The notes under the pieces: model-generated | What the model saw: only the letters and a program-made list of their open reading frames with translations | What the model was told of the DNA's origin: nothing | The model's database searches: none | Assembly (NCBI GenBank): GCA_002104895.1 | Contig: MCFG01000415.1 | Coordinates: 1-50,000, forward strand | Length of the DNA: 50,000 bases | Direction of reading: 5' to 3' | Source: Anaeromyces robustus | Taxonomy: Eukaryota; Neocallimastigomycota; Neocallimastigomycetes; Neocallimastigales; Neocallimastigaceae | In this document: in pieces, positions 24,721-37,436 of the stretch | Position numbering within the stretch: the first letter of the stretch is position 1 | How the letters are laid out: every line of letters starts with the position of its first letter | Translations under genes and position numbers: made by a program

Positions 24721-24824
24721 AAAATAAAACATTTATTTAATTATTAATTATTTATTATTTCTTTATTTATTATTTCATTTATTTATTTTATTATTAATTT
24801 TTTTTAAAAAAATGTTTTTTTATT
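24721..24824. repeat. right arm of large inverted repeat
   Basis: Pairs with the left arm at about 24408-24505. It has an extra stretch of about 9 bp around the CATTTATTT segment. Confidence 0.75.
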
Positions 24825-24965
24825 TTTTATTTTGTTTTATTTTATTTTTTAATGATTAAAAAAAATAATTACTCTTTTTATTTTATTTTTTATTATAAAG
24901 GTATTAATAAGAATGCCTAACCTAAATATTATTATTTATTAGAGTGTTGTATTTTGCGATGGTGG

Positions 24966-24989
24966 TGCATTTCGAAAATTTGTATTTCG
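24966..24989 (+). repeat. 24-bp direct repeat, copy 2
   Basis: Same 24 bp as at 24101-24124. Here the second 15-bp unit is complete and continues into TTTCGAAAACA. Confidence 0.85.
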
Positions 24990-24999
24990 AAAACATTTT

Positions 25000-27473
25000 T
25001 AAATAAAATACTGTTAAAATATATATGATTTTGATATTGATATCTTAATTTATTTTTTATTAATAATTTATACTTTAAAGTTTTATTCAAAAATATAAAC
25101 TAAAAAATTATTCACTAATTTATGATTAATAATAATAATTAACAGCATATTTCAATTGTTAATTATTAAATATACTAATACGTTATTAAAAGAGAAGAAT
25201 AAAATTTCAAGAATTAAAAATAAATAAGAAATTTATATTAGAATATTAAAATCGTATAAAAAATGGTTAATTTAAGTATCAATTAATATGATTTTAAATA
25301 TTTTTAATAATAAATACTTTTATATTTATAATATTGATTAATTTATAATTAAATTTATTTTTTATTTTTTTACATTATATAATAATTTATTGTGGCGCAT
25401 TATTTACTAATAATTTTAAATTTATGTTTATTTTACTTCAAAGAAATTAAAAAAAATAAAATTTAAAAAAAAACAATAAAAATTAAAGAAAATTAAATAA
25501 ATAAAAATTAATTATATAATATATTATTTAATTTATTTCTATTGAAATTTATTATTCATCCATATATTATTTATATATTATAATTATATATTAAGAATAT
25601 TGTTTATAAAGTTTTTTTTTCTATTTTTTTTTTATTTTTTATTCTATTTTATTTAATATGAATTTAAAACAAGAAAATAATACAAAAATACACAAAAAAA
25701 AAAAAAAACAAAAAAAAAGCAGATGAGTTTAAAATAATACTACTACTACTATTACTACTAATAATAAATAAAAATGTTATAATAAAAAAAAATGAAATAT
25801 ATAAATAAATCTATAATTTCATAATTTCATAAAAGAAATATATATCAACATTATTTATTATAAATAAATAATGACGAAATAAACTAACTAATTAATTAAT
25901 TAATAATTAAAAGTGAAAATCATTAGGTAAATTAACTAGTTAGTATGTATTACGTAATAATTAAAATTAATTTAATCTTCATTGAATATTTCTTTTAAAT
26001 AATTTATTTATTTAATTCATTAAAATCATTAAAAGAGTCAAAAAATAAAAAAAATAAAAAAAATTTTTTTTTTTAACTTATTTTCAGCCTTATTTTATAT
26101 TAAATAAAAAAAAAGTATAAATTTATGAATATAGTTTCATATTTATTTATACATATTTAGGGATATAAATATTAATTATTAATATAACCATTGTTATAAT
26201 ATATTAATTATTAATGTGTTTAAGTAATTTAATTTATGTGTTTAAGTAAATAAATAATGTAAATAAGTAAAATAATTTATGTGGAAAAGTCATAATATAT
26301 TCATATGATAAAAATTTATATTTTACTACGCCACATTATTTTATATAAATATGTAAAAATTTATTTCCATTAATCTATGTAATTACCTATTTATTTTAAT
26401 AATAAATAAACTTAATATATTAATAAAACTATTTATAACAACCATTATTATTATTAAAAAAGAAATAAAAAAAGAAAAGATCATCATTTAATATTTGACA
26501 TTATTTATCATTCATCTTTAACTTCATTTATTATTATTATTATTTAATTTCATTATTATTATAAGAATTTTTATTTACAGAATGAAATTTAAATCATTTT
26601 TATTAAAATATAATTTTTTTATTTCTATTTCAAAAATATATAGATATAATAAATAAAATAAAATAAAATAAATATATATAAAAAGTTTAAATTTTTTTTT
26701 TTTAATGAAAAGAAAAAAAAACATAAAAAAAAAAGCTATTTTTAGATTGCGGCAAATCAATTTTATATAAATATTTATTTTTTTTATTATTATATTAAAA
26801 TAATTAAAAATCTATTTAAATGATATCTTTTTAGATAATAATAATAATAATGATAAAAAAAAGTCAAAAAAAAAATGTATGTAAAATAAAAAATAATTAT
26901 AGTAAAAAAAATGTAACAAATTAAAATAAACTAATTTAGAATAAAAAAAATAAAATAAATTTTTTTTTATATAATTATATAATTATATAATTAGATACAT
27001 AAACTATAATTATTAATATTTTTTATTATTATTAATGTATAAGAAAAAAAAAAATTTTTTTTTTTTACTTTAATAAAAATGATAAAAATGATATATATAT
27101 ATATTTTATTTATTTACTTTCATGGAAAAATATTTATGTTATTTTTTTCTTCTTTTTTTATATTATTTTATATAAATAAAAAAAATTCTATAATATTTTT
27201 TTTTTTAATTTTATTATTTTATATTTTTATGTGTTGTTAAGTTTTAAGTTTATATATTCTAAAAAGTAAAATTAAAATTAAAAAAAAAAAAAAAAAACCA
27301 TTTACTTATTAAATGAAAATAATAATAATAAAAAAAGTATTACAAAATCAAAAGATCAAAAAAAAAGTTTTTTGTTATATATTATATATAATTTTTGAAC
27401 TATAAAATTTTATCATTTTTTTATTTTTATTTATCATTTATTAATCATTAATCTTATTAAAGAATTTTGTTTT

Positions 27474-27507
<34 letters not shown>

Positions 27508-29700
27508 AAAGAAGGCTTATTTTATTTAAGCTTTGTTTTAATTTAAATTTATTTATTATTTTTTTATTCTATTTTATATAATGTGAAATAGATAAAAAAA
27601 TCAATTTTCATTTACAATTTATGCAATAGCCTACAAAAAATACCATATATTTTTTTTTTTAATTTTTTTTTATATTTGGTAGAATAAACTAAGAATAATA
27701 AAGTAAATCAAAAAAAAAAAATATATATATATATATATTCAATAATCGGTTGTTTTTTTTTATTATTATGTATATATAATATGGCAAAAAAAAAACTTTT
27801 TTTAATTTTTGATTATTTATTATTTTAAATGTTTTTATAATTTTAAATCTATTATTTTAATCCCATGTAAATAAATAAAATAAATAAAATAAATAAATAG
27901 ATAGATTAATAATTTTTTTTTTTCATTGTTATATTAGATTGATTGATATTTCTTTTTTCTTTATTTTATATTTATCATTGTGAAAATCATGGCTGAATAA
28001 AAGTTTAAAAAATAAAAAATAAAAAAAAAAAAAAAAAAGAATTTTTTACATTAATTAAAAAAAAAAATAATAAATAAAATAATTATGAAAGTCTTTTTTT
28101 TTTTCTACTGAATATATTTTTAAAAATATTATAATATTATTATTTTTATGTATTATTTATTTGGTATTTTATTTATTTATTTACATGAATAATTTATCTT
28201 TTATATATAATATTTATTTTTTTTAAACAATTAAATGAAAAATGAATAATTGTTTAAAAAAAAAAAAATAAATAAAATATAATATTGTTATACTGAATGA
28301 TTTTATTATAACTTTAAAGTCATTATCTACTGAAATGTATTATATCTATTTATATTGTTTAAATATCTATTAACATAATAAATGAAAATTATTACAAAAA
28401 AATATAAATAAAACTATATTACAATATTACAATAATACTAAATAATTAATAGAAAAATGAAATAATTGAATATTGAATCGTTGATAGAATTAATAATAAT
28501 TTAATATTAAATACTAAATATTAAATACTAAATACTAAATATTAAATATTATATTATTTAATGATATTTAATAAAATAGTGTAAGCATTGTTAGGTTACG
28601 TAACAAAAAAGAAAATTAGTTTTTTTTTTTTATTTATTTATAATGATAATATATTATTATCATATATTAATTAAAAATCAAATTAGAAGATAAATTTATA
28701 GATGATTTTTATTTTATTTCAATTTTATTTCATTTTATTTTATATTTATTTCATTTATTTAAAATTAATTATTTTTTATTATTTTTATTATATATAAAGG
28801 AAAAATAAAAATAATTTTAAAATATAATAATAGGATATAATTTCCATTTTTTTTTTCTTTTTTAATAAGTACAATATAAAGTTATATTATATATAATATA
28901 TCTAATTAATGAATATGATTAAATTAATTATTAATTATTAATTATTAATTATTAATTAGTATTATTAAGTATTATTATTATTAATTAATTATTAATTATT
29001 ATTTATTATTTGTATTCTAAAATTATTAATATTAAAGTTTATTTTACATTATTTTATAGTGTAGTATAATTTTTTTTTTGTTTTAAAAGTCAACTTTTAT
29101 TTTTTTTATGTTATTATTCATTTTTCATTTTTTTTTGTTAACAAAACCTTTTTTTTTTTTTATTTTGACTTTATAATCATAATATATAGATTATCCATTC
29201 ATTTACCTTTAAAAATAAAAATTAAAAAAGAAAAATTAAACCTTTCTTTATAACAAAAAACTTTGCTTTAAACTATTTTATTTTATTTTATGGTCTGATT
29301 TTAATTTTTAGTTTTATTCATTTTTAAAAAAAAAAATTTTTTTTTTATTTTTCCTTTATAATTTTAAAATATACTAAAAGAATGGAATAACTAAAAATAT
29401 AAAATAAGAAAGGAAAAAATAAAAAAAATACTAATAAAAGTTAATAAATAATTAATAAAATTTTATTATTTATTAAAGTTAAAAAAATAAAATAAAATAA
29501 AAATTTATAAATACATTTTTGAACATTGAAAAAAAAAAAAAACTAAATAATTTTTTTCATTATTTTTCATTTATTCACAACTTTTTTTTTTTTTCTCATA
29601 CTTTTATAATGGATAATACACTAATTTATCAATATAGAATTTAATAAATTTTTTAATATATATAATATATTAGATTATAATAGAAATATATAATAAATTT
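25000..29700. other. gene-free region with few microsatellites at its start
   Basis: 25000-26400 is A/T-rich but poor in simple repeats, with isolated GTGGCG-type islands at about 25393 and (reverse strand) 26326, possibly old decayed sequence. Beyond that are ordinary A/T runs, including long A runs near 27280 and 27488. No coding frame is supported. Confidence 0.6.
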
Positions 29701-29731
29701 TTATTATTTCATAATTTTATTTAATAGTTTT

Positions 29732-29781
<50 letters not shown>

Positions 29782-31141
29782 TACCTATTTTTATATATAT
29801 GTAAATTTTTGATATTTCCATTTTAATTTAAATTAAACTAGTTAAATTTATTGAATTGTAATATATTATATCATATATAATAAAAATAAAAATTGACATA
29901 GAGGATAATAATAAATTAAGAAATTTATAATTATTAATCAAAAAATTTTTAATATAGTATAAATTTCTAATATAGTGTATTATCCATAAGAATATAAAAT
30001 TCTATATATTTTATTATATTATAAAATAAATTAATATATTTAAAATTTTTTAAAATGATTACCGTTTTAAATATAAATAAATATATTCTTAATATATAGT
30101 ATAATTAAATTGTTATGCCATTTTTTTTATTTTAAATAGATATATATAGTTTAATAAATTAATTATTATATATAGTTAATTTTTTTTAATATATGTAATA
30201 TATAATTAAGATATAATAAAATATAATTTATAATAAAAAAGTATAAATTAAACTTTATATAAAATAAATATATTCTTTTTTATATTAGATATAGAATACT
30301 TTATTAAAAACTTTTTATTGTAATATATATCATTAATATATTTTAATATACATGGTATAAAATTATATTTTGATTTATTGTACTTTTTTTTTTTATTTCA
30401 TTTATTTTAAAATATATTATTAATATATCATTTTATTTTAAAAATGTATTATATTATATATATTTACAGTACTAGGTAATACATTTATTTATTGAATAAG
30501 ATAAATAAAGAATCATTTTTAATAATAATATTCATGTATATATATTAATTTAAACTTTTATAATATTACTTTATATTTTAATATATATATTTTTATATTT
30601 ATTATATATTTATTTTTTTTAAACACAAAGTATTCTATATATATTACTGTATATATTTTTTTATGTATTATAAAAAATCTATAGATTTATATGTTAAAAG
30701 TTTATTTTTTACTTTTATTATAAAGAATTTATTATATATTCAATACTATTGAAATTTAAATAGAATTATATTATATGTAACTTTTTTTTTTTTTAAAAGT
30801 ATTACTTAATTTATTTTTATATATTATTAAGTATAAAGATGGTTTTTTTTTTGATTATAAAATAATATTAATTAAAATCAATTGTTTTGATATATTAAAA
30901 TGTATTATAATTATATATTAAATTTTTATTATTTTATATCATTTTTTGACTTGTATTTCCATACTAAAAAACTCTTTTTTTATTGTTAAATATTGTTTAA
31001 AGCGTAATATTGTAAAATATTAAAAAAATATTTATTTAATATATTTTTAAATATTAACAAAAAAATAAAAAAACTTATTTTTTATTATTATTATTAAGTT
31101 ATATTTTTTTATTTTATTTTATTTTAATTGTTTAAAAAAAA

Positions 31142-31172
<31 letters not shown>

Positions 31173-31526
31173 ATTTTATTTACTATTAAATATTCTAAAA
31201 AAAGAAAAGAAAAACTTTGAAATAAATAAATAAATGAATGAATAATTACTTGATTAAATAAATTATTAAAAGATTAAAAATTATTATTTATTATTATTAT
31301 TTTTTTATTTAATTTATCCATTTCTTTTTTTTTTTTTTTAATTCAAATTCAAATATATCTATCAATTAATCTCATTAATATTATTCATTATATTGTTATA
31401 TATTATTTAATATGATTTTTATTTATATTTTAATTATATTTTATATATTCATTTTTTATTATTCTTTTTTTAAACTTGGTTATTTTAATTATACTTTTCA
31501 AAAATCATCATACATAAAAATACTAA

Positions 31527-31569
<43 letters not shown>

Positions 31570-31963
31570 AGAAAAAAAATAAATAATTTATAATATATAG
31601 AATGAATACTATTGATTTAATTATATAAATTTATTATTATGATATATTAAAACCATTGATTAAAGTATAAAGCTTCTTTTTTAATTATATTATTCATTTA
31701 TAAAAAATAAATAAATAAGTAAATATATGAATAAATAAGTAAATTAATAAAATAATAAAAATAATAATAATAATAATAAAAAATTGCTTAGTATAAATAA
31801 TAAATAAATACATAAATACATAAATAAATAAATAAACAATTATTTATTTATAATCTTTTTTTTTTTTAATATGGTTTAAATAAGAAGTTATTTTAATAAT
31901 AATAATAATAATAATAATAATAGTAAAAAATTTAATAATAAAATTATTATATAAGAAGTTATT

Positions 31964-31999
<36 letters not shown>

Positions 32000-32640
32000 G
32001 TAAAAAATTTAATAATAAAATTATTATTATTATATTAAATTAAATAGTATAAAAAATAATTTTTTTTAATATAAATTATTAAAACAAAACAAAACAAAAT
32101 AATAATAATAATAATAATATAAAAAAAAAAACAATAATTAAAAAATTTTTTCAAAAAGGTATAAATATTTGAATTTTTACCTTTTTTTTTTTTTTTTTTT
32201 TTTTTAATTTTAAAAAAAATTTTACAATTTAAAAAAAATATTTAAAAAAAATTTTTTTACCAAAAATTTTATTAGTAATAAAAACTTTTTTTTTATTTTA
32301 TTACTTTTTTTTTTCATTTCAAATTTAACATTTTTAAATAAATTCTTTCTATTTTTTTTAATTCATTTACAATTAAAAAGAATTTACCTTTTATAATTTA
32401 ATTAAAAAGCAACCTTGTTTAAAAAAAATAATTAAAATTTTTCATATATAATATATTTAATTATAATTATTAATTATTACTTAATAACTATAATTATATA
32501 TTATATAATTACAAAAAAAAAAACATTTTCTTAAAAAAAAAAATTACCTTAATAATATAAATAATAATAAAGAAATAATGTTTAAAAAATAAATAATAAT
32601 AAAGATATTTCAATTATTATTAATTTTTTTTATTCATTAT
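29701..32640. other. gene-free A/T region
   Basis: A TTTA array is at 29727-29774. 29800-31020 is full of degenerate ATATATT sequence without clear periodicity. AAAT arrays lie at 31138-31174 and 31526-31570, and a tandem duplication at 31881-32026. No gene is visible. Confidence 0.7.
31881..32026 (+). repeat. tandem duplication of a 71-bp block
   Basis: TAAGAAGTTATTTTAATAAT, an AAT array, and TAGTAAAAAATTTAATAAT occur twice in a row, starting at 31881 and 31952. The copies differ mainly in the number of AAT steps. Confidence 0.85.
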
Positions 32641-32941
32641 TCATTTTTCAATTCAATTAATTTAATATATATCAATATTCTATAAAATATATATATATAA
32701 TATTTTGTTTTTTTTTATATTATTATAAAGGAAAAAAAACAATAATTATTAATATATATTTTTATGTTATCACTTCAAATAACTATTAATATTATACCAA
32801 ATATATTTCAATTAATTTTTTTTTAATACTAAATATGTTATGATAGATATATTATTTGTAACATTGTAACATTATCATTTATTCATAAGAGATTTACAAA
32901 CACTATTATTAAATACATACATACAAGATATATACAACAAC

Positions 32942-32981
<40 letters not shown>

Positions 32982-33262
32982 TATAACACATATATTAATA
33001 AATATTAGTGATAACTATTATATTTTAATTTTACTATTCTTTTTTTTACTTATTAAACTTTTTTTTTTTTATACAAAATATAAAATAAAAAATTATCTAT
33101 TAAAGAATTTCCTTTACAATTATAATAATAATAATAATAATATTTAATAATAAATAATTAATCATTGTTTTATTTTAAAATATTTACAACATATTACAGT
33201 ATAATTTTTTAAACCTTTTTTTTTTTTTTTAAAATTAAAATAAAAATTAAAATAAAATAAAA
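32641..33262 (+). promoter_or_regulatory. upstream region of the cyclin gene
   Basis: A/T-only sequence with an AAT array (about 32939-32981), T runs at about 33059-33070 and 33215-33230, and an A-rich leader just before the ATG. No clear TATA, MCB or SCB site can be picked out, since TATA-like strings are everywhere. Confidence 0.4.
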
Positions 33263-35620
33263 ATGACCGTTAATAATAATAAAAATAATAAAACATGTTT
33301 TTTCACTCCACCACAATCACCAATTATGTTAAAGGATAATAATAATAATAATAATCGAAAATCAAATAATAAGTCAAATGGAAGCAGATACCCTTCTTAT
33401 AAAAGAAAGCAACCACAAGACTTAAAAGTTGATACTAAATGTAATAATAATAATAATTATAATAATAATGAATCTTCTACTTCTAATTCAATATACCCAA
33501 TGACATATCAAATGTTTATCGCTGAAAGACAAGCTAATTATCAAAAAATTAGTTCTGCTTCTTCTAAAACCACTACTAATACAACTTCATCTTCTTCTAC
33601 CATTTCTCAACAAAAGTATATGGAAAAGGTTATGGAAAATACTAATTTAATTTGTTCCTTTTTAAAGACGCTTTGTGTTGGTATGCCAATTGATGATAGT
33701 TATCTTACTTATGGTTTACCAAGTCCAACTTTAACAGATGATCCTTCCAAAAAATCTAATAAAGTTGTTTCTTTAGAAATTTTTGTTGCTAATATTCTTT
33801 ACCGTACTAAATTAACAGATGCTTTTGTTATTGTTGCTTTACTTTTCGCTAATAAATTCATTAAAACTAGACATGAAATAAAAGCAAGATATGAACCATT
33901 ACCTTCTCCACAAAAAAATATTTGTAAAAAGGAGGTTGTTCTTCCAAAATCTATGGCTACTAAATTAGCTCATAATTCTACTTCTAGACGTCGTCATAGT
34001 ATTAGTAAAAGTGAAAGTAAAATGAAAATGAATTCTCAAGCTTTAGAAAGTATATTACAATGTCAAACTACCTCAACCACCACAACCACCGCAACCACAA
34101 CCACCACAACCACAACCACAACCACCACAACCACCACAACCACCACATCAATTAAAGAAAATAATGATCATTATCAATCATTAGATTCTCGTATTGTTGT
34201 TAGTCATCATTATCTTCCAAAGGAAACCTTAGTTAGAACTCAAAAAGATTTAATATTTGCTGCTTTTATTTGTTCTTCTAAATATCTTGATGATAATTCT
34301 TATTGTAATAGTGCTTGGGTAAAACTTACGGATAAAACTTTAAAAGAAGTTTGTGATTTAGAAAGAGAATTTTTAATGACTCTTAATTATAAACTTTACT
34401 TTAGTAATAAAGAATGGGAGGAATGGTTTCAATGGATATCTGATTTTAAAGTTTTATTAGATATTAATATGGCTACTACTCCAGTGGAAGAATCTTCTCC
34501 AAGTAATTCCATTTCTGTACCTTCTCAATCTTTACTTCCTTTAAATGTTTTACAAATTATAAATCAACAAAAACAACAACAACAACAATCTCAATCTCAA
34601 GGACAATCTCAGATACAAGTACAACCTCAAGTACAACCTCAACCTCAACAACCACCACAACCACAACCACAACCAAAAAGACCATTCCAAACTGTACTTC
34701 CATCCCCAGTGGATGTTACTACACCAATTTCTGCTAATAATTCTTCTTTATCTAAAATACCATTTACATTTGATGAAGAAGATATTCAAGCTCAAACTCA
34801 AGCTCAAGCTCAAGCTCAAAATAATGTTAATACTACTTCCTATTTACCAACTTTATCTGCAGTTGCTGCTTATGCTAATAGTTTTCCTTCTTTAGATTAT
34901 ACCACTACTACTTCCACTACTACTTCTACTTCTACTACTACTACTAATACCATTCCAAATTCTTCTTCTTATTGTTTTGTTCGTCGTTGTCCAAGAACTT
35001 TTTCAATGGAAGATATTCGTTTATCTGTTGCTGGTCAACAACCACAACCACAATCACTACCATCATTACAACCACCACAACATCCATCTCATTATTTACA
35101 AACTCAACAACGTTTTAATAAATTAAGACGTTACAGAAGAAATAGTTTTTCTTTCCCATCCTCATCATCATCATTATCATCATCATCAAGAAGAATAACT
35201 ATTACTCCAATGGATTATTTAGAAACTTTTGAATCACAAAAAATGGCTTTTATTTCAAAAGAAGAACCACAATTATCACAATCACATCCAATGAATACAA
35301 CTACTACTTCTAATACTACTACTACTTCTAATACTAGTACTAGTACTACTAATTCTTCTTTTTATATCCCTTTAAATAATAATAATGGCTATAATAATTT
35401 TCTTGTAAATACTATTAATACCTCCTTACTTTCTCAAGTTCAAGATTCTCCTCTTGATTTTACTGAAATTCAAGAATTAAGTCAAAAATATAACTTTGCT
35501 TTTAAAAAACCAATTTTACCAACATTAACTTCTGCTAATCCATTTGATATTGTTAATATGCCAATTAAATTAAATCCATCTATTAATACTTCTACTAATT
35601 TTTTTATGCCATTTTATTAA
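33263..35620 (+). CDS. PCL-type cyclin for a Pho85-like kinase
   Basis: A single-exon gene of 785 residues. The cyclin box is split. Residues 169-203 carry the first helices (SLEIFVANILYRTKLTDAF and VALLFANKFI). Residues 323-391 carry the rest: FAAFICSSKYLDD, then NSAWVKLTDKTLKEVCDLER, then EEWFQW. The W-x3-TD-x4-EV-x2-LERE pattern is that of yeast Pcl1/Pcl2 and other fungal PHO80-like cyclins, which activate the CDK Pho85 in G1, morphogenesis or nutrient signalling. About 100 extra residues sit inside the box, including a Thr18 run (278-295). The N-terminus is Asn-rich with TPPQSP; the long C-terminus is Gln/Pro-, Ser- and Thr-rich. Basic-Ser motifs (RRRHS near 245; RRNS at 625-628) and several S/T-P sites suggest phosphorylation. 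The start is the first ATG after an A-rich leader. The family call is firm; the exact PCL class is not. Confidence 0.85.
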   Translation: MTVNNNKNNKTCFFTPPQSPIMLKDNNNNNNRKSNNKSNGSRYPSYKRKQPQDLKVDTKCNNNNNYNNNESSTSNSIYPMTYQMFIAERQANYQKISSASSKTTTNTTSSSSTISQQKYMEKVMENTNLICSFLKTLCVGMPIDDSYLTYGLPSPTLTDDPSKKSNKVVSLEIFVANILYRTKLTDAFVIVALLFANKFIKTRHEIKARYEPLPSPQKNICKKEVVLPKSMATKLAHNSTSRRRHSISKSESKMKMNSQALESILQCQTTSTTTTTATTTTTTTTTTTTTTTTTTSIKENNDHYQSLDSRIVVSHHYLPKETLVRTQKDLIFAAFICSSKYLDDNSYCNSAWVKLTDKTLKEVCDLEREFLMTLNYKLYFSNKEWEEWFQWISDFKVLLDINMATTPVEESSPSNSISVPSQSLLPLNVLQIINQQKQQQQQSQSQGQSQIQVQPQVQPQPQQPPQPQPQPKRPFQTVLPSPVDVTTPISANNSSLSKIPFTFDEEDIQAQTQAQAQAQNNVNTTSYLPTLSAVAAYANSFPSLDYTTTTSTTTSTSTTTTNTIPNSSSYCFVRRCPRTFSMEDIRLSVAGQQPQPQSLPSLQPPQHPSHYLQTQQRFNKLRRYRRNSFSFPSSSSSLSSSSRRITITPMDYLETFESQKMAFISKEEPQLSQSHPMNTTTTSNTTTTSNTSTSTTNSSFYIPLNNNNGYNNFLVNTINTSLLSQVQDSPLDFTEIQELSQKYNFAFKKPILPTLTSANPFDIVNMPIKLNPSINTSTNFFMPFY
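34073..34146 (+). repeat. Thr-coding CAA/CCA tract inside the cyclin gene
   Basis: ACC and ACA codons alternate irregularly, so the + strand is almost only A and C for over 70 bp. The mixed codons argue against simple recent slippage and suggest that the Thr tract is maintained at protein level. Confidence 0.8.
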
Positions 35621-35991
35621 AAATTTTTTAAAATAAAAAACCAAAAACCAAAAACCAAAAAAAAAAAAAGGAAGAAGATGAAAAAAAAAGAAAAAAAATT
35701 CTTTAATATACCAAATACTAATAATAATAATAAAAATTCCTTTATATCTTTTTTTTTTTTTTAAAGAGAAAAAAAAATTATCAAAAGTATTAATTCATGA
35801 TAAGATTAATTATTATTATAATATAATAAAAAATTTTTTTTATTTATTTAATTTATTAAATATATTTAATATTTAGATAGAGAGTTTTTTTTTTAGTTTT
35901 TTTTTTTATTTATTTTTATATAAATATATATTTATAATATCTTATAATTTTATATTTTAATAATTAATAATTAATAATAATAATAATTATA

Positions 35992-36070
<79 letters not shown>

Positions 36071-36468
36071 GAAATGAAAATGAAAGAAAAAAAAAAAAAT
36101 AAACTTTTTTTTTTCTTCATAATTATCAAAAAATTAATTAATAACTTAAAAAAAATAAAAATCATGATACTCGTTAATAAAAAAAAAATAATTCAAATCC
36201 TATATTATTTATCCTATTTTTTCTATTTTTTTATTTTCTTTTTCTTTTTTTTTTATTCAATTTTAAAAAAAAAACAACTTTTAGAAAATGATAAATTTTT
36301 AGTACCCTTTTTTTTTTTTTTAAATAATAATAATAATAATAATATTAATAATTAACTAAAATATATTATTTTATTTTTATTATGATAAAAGAAAACCATA
36401 AAATAATATATAATGTTATGTGTACATAAAATAAAAATAAATAAAATAAAAATAATAAAATAAAAAAT

Positions 36469-36505
<37 letters not shown>

Positions 36506-36630
36506 AAATAAAAATAAAGCATAATAATAAATTTTAATAATAATAATAATGGAATTTACTATTTTTTTTAAAAAAAAACATAAAGCAAAAAAAAAAAAAA
36601 AAAAATAACAATAATAAACATAAAATCATT
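35621..36630. other. 3' flank of the cyclin gene and microsatellites
   Basis: After the stop come three CCAAAAA units (about 35640-35660) and A/T runs. An AAT array fills about 35991-36071, and an AAAAT-type array about 36430-36520. Frames across these are repeat-driven. No gene is seen. Confidence 0.7.
35991..36071. repeat. (AAT)n microsatellite
   Basis: About 25 AAT units, with ATTATA interruptions at the left edge. Confidence 0.95.
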
Positions 36631-36637
36631 AATATTT

Positions 36638-37198
36638 TCGAATCTCAATCATCTCTGAAACTTTCCCTTGGAAGAGGAGTAGTTATATAAACATTACCAA
36701 TTAAAATTTTGACTTATTATATGTTTTTTTTTTTTTTTTTACTAATAAATATATAATAAACCTTTTTTTTTTTTTTAATTGAGGTAATTTAGTTGAACCT
36801 ATTATATTATATTCTATAAACTCATGACAAAAGATTATAAAAAAGGATAAATTTATTTTTATTTATTTATTTATTTTATTTATGGACTCGGACAAAAGAA
36901 CAAAAGATTATAAAAGACAATATAAGCATTAATATAATATATATATATATATATTATATTATAATATTACTTAAATGTTTTAATGCTTTAATTCTTAACG
37001 ACGCTTTCCTTAATATGCATTATATGCATTAGAAAAAAAAAAAAAATAGAAAAAAAAATTACTAAATATTAATAAATATTACTAAATATTAATGTGAAAC
37101 AGAGACAATGGGCATTAAACTACTTTATTCATCATCAAAGGTTTATCAGAATCTACGATTCCCAATTATTGTTGTGGATTTGTTACAATTTTTCTTAC

Positions 37199-37250
<52 letters not shown>

Positions 37251-37436
37251 TTGCCAATTATCCCAATTATGCCAATTATTAAATATATATACATATATAT
37301 ATTGGATTTCTTTTCAATTAATTGGTATAATAACCATAAGAACATTCCGAAAAGTTAAAAGGCATGAAATTTATTCCATTACAGATTTGAATGGTATTAT
37401 GATATTTCATTCGTTGAATGGGAAAAGTTAATAAAA
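36638..37436 (+). pseudogene. possible decayed coding sequence
   Basis: Several short patches are richer in G+C than their surroundings: 36638-36700, 36870-36915, 36995-37030, 37094-37195 and 37330-37436. From an ATG at 37108 a frame stays open for 107 residues. It starts MGIKLLYSSSKVYQNLRFPI, runs through a Leu tract encoded by a TTA array (about 37196-37250), and ends TFRKVKRHEIYSITDLNG...LNGKS. Another frame near the end reads FHYRFEWYYDISFVEWEKLI, so a frameshift in the TTA array may have broken an older gene. I do not recognise a family. It may be a decayed gene or transposon, or a small real gene. Confidence 0.3.

Larger units (their letters stand above)
24101..24989. mobile_element. 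possible foldback element bounded by TTTCGAAA repeats
   Basis: An identical 24-bp direct repeat lies at 24101-24124 and 24966-24989. It begins TGCATTTCGAAAATT and ends TGTATTTCG, and is itself two related 15-bp units. Between the copies are a G-richer segment (24235-24395) and a large inverted repeat: the arm at about 24408-24505 matches the reverse complement of about 24721-24824, perfectly over about 46 bp and with small indels beyond. The loop holds tandem units of about 45 bp. No coding sequence is visible. It could be a non-autonomous foldback/MITE-like element or a degraded insertion; the termini are not proven. Confidence 0.4.
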
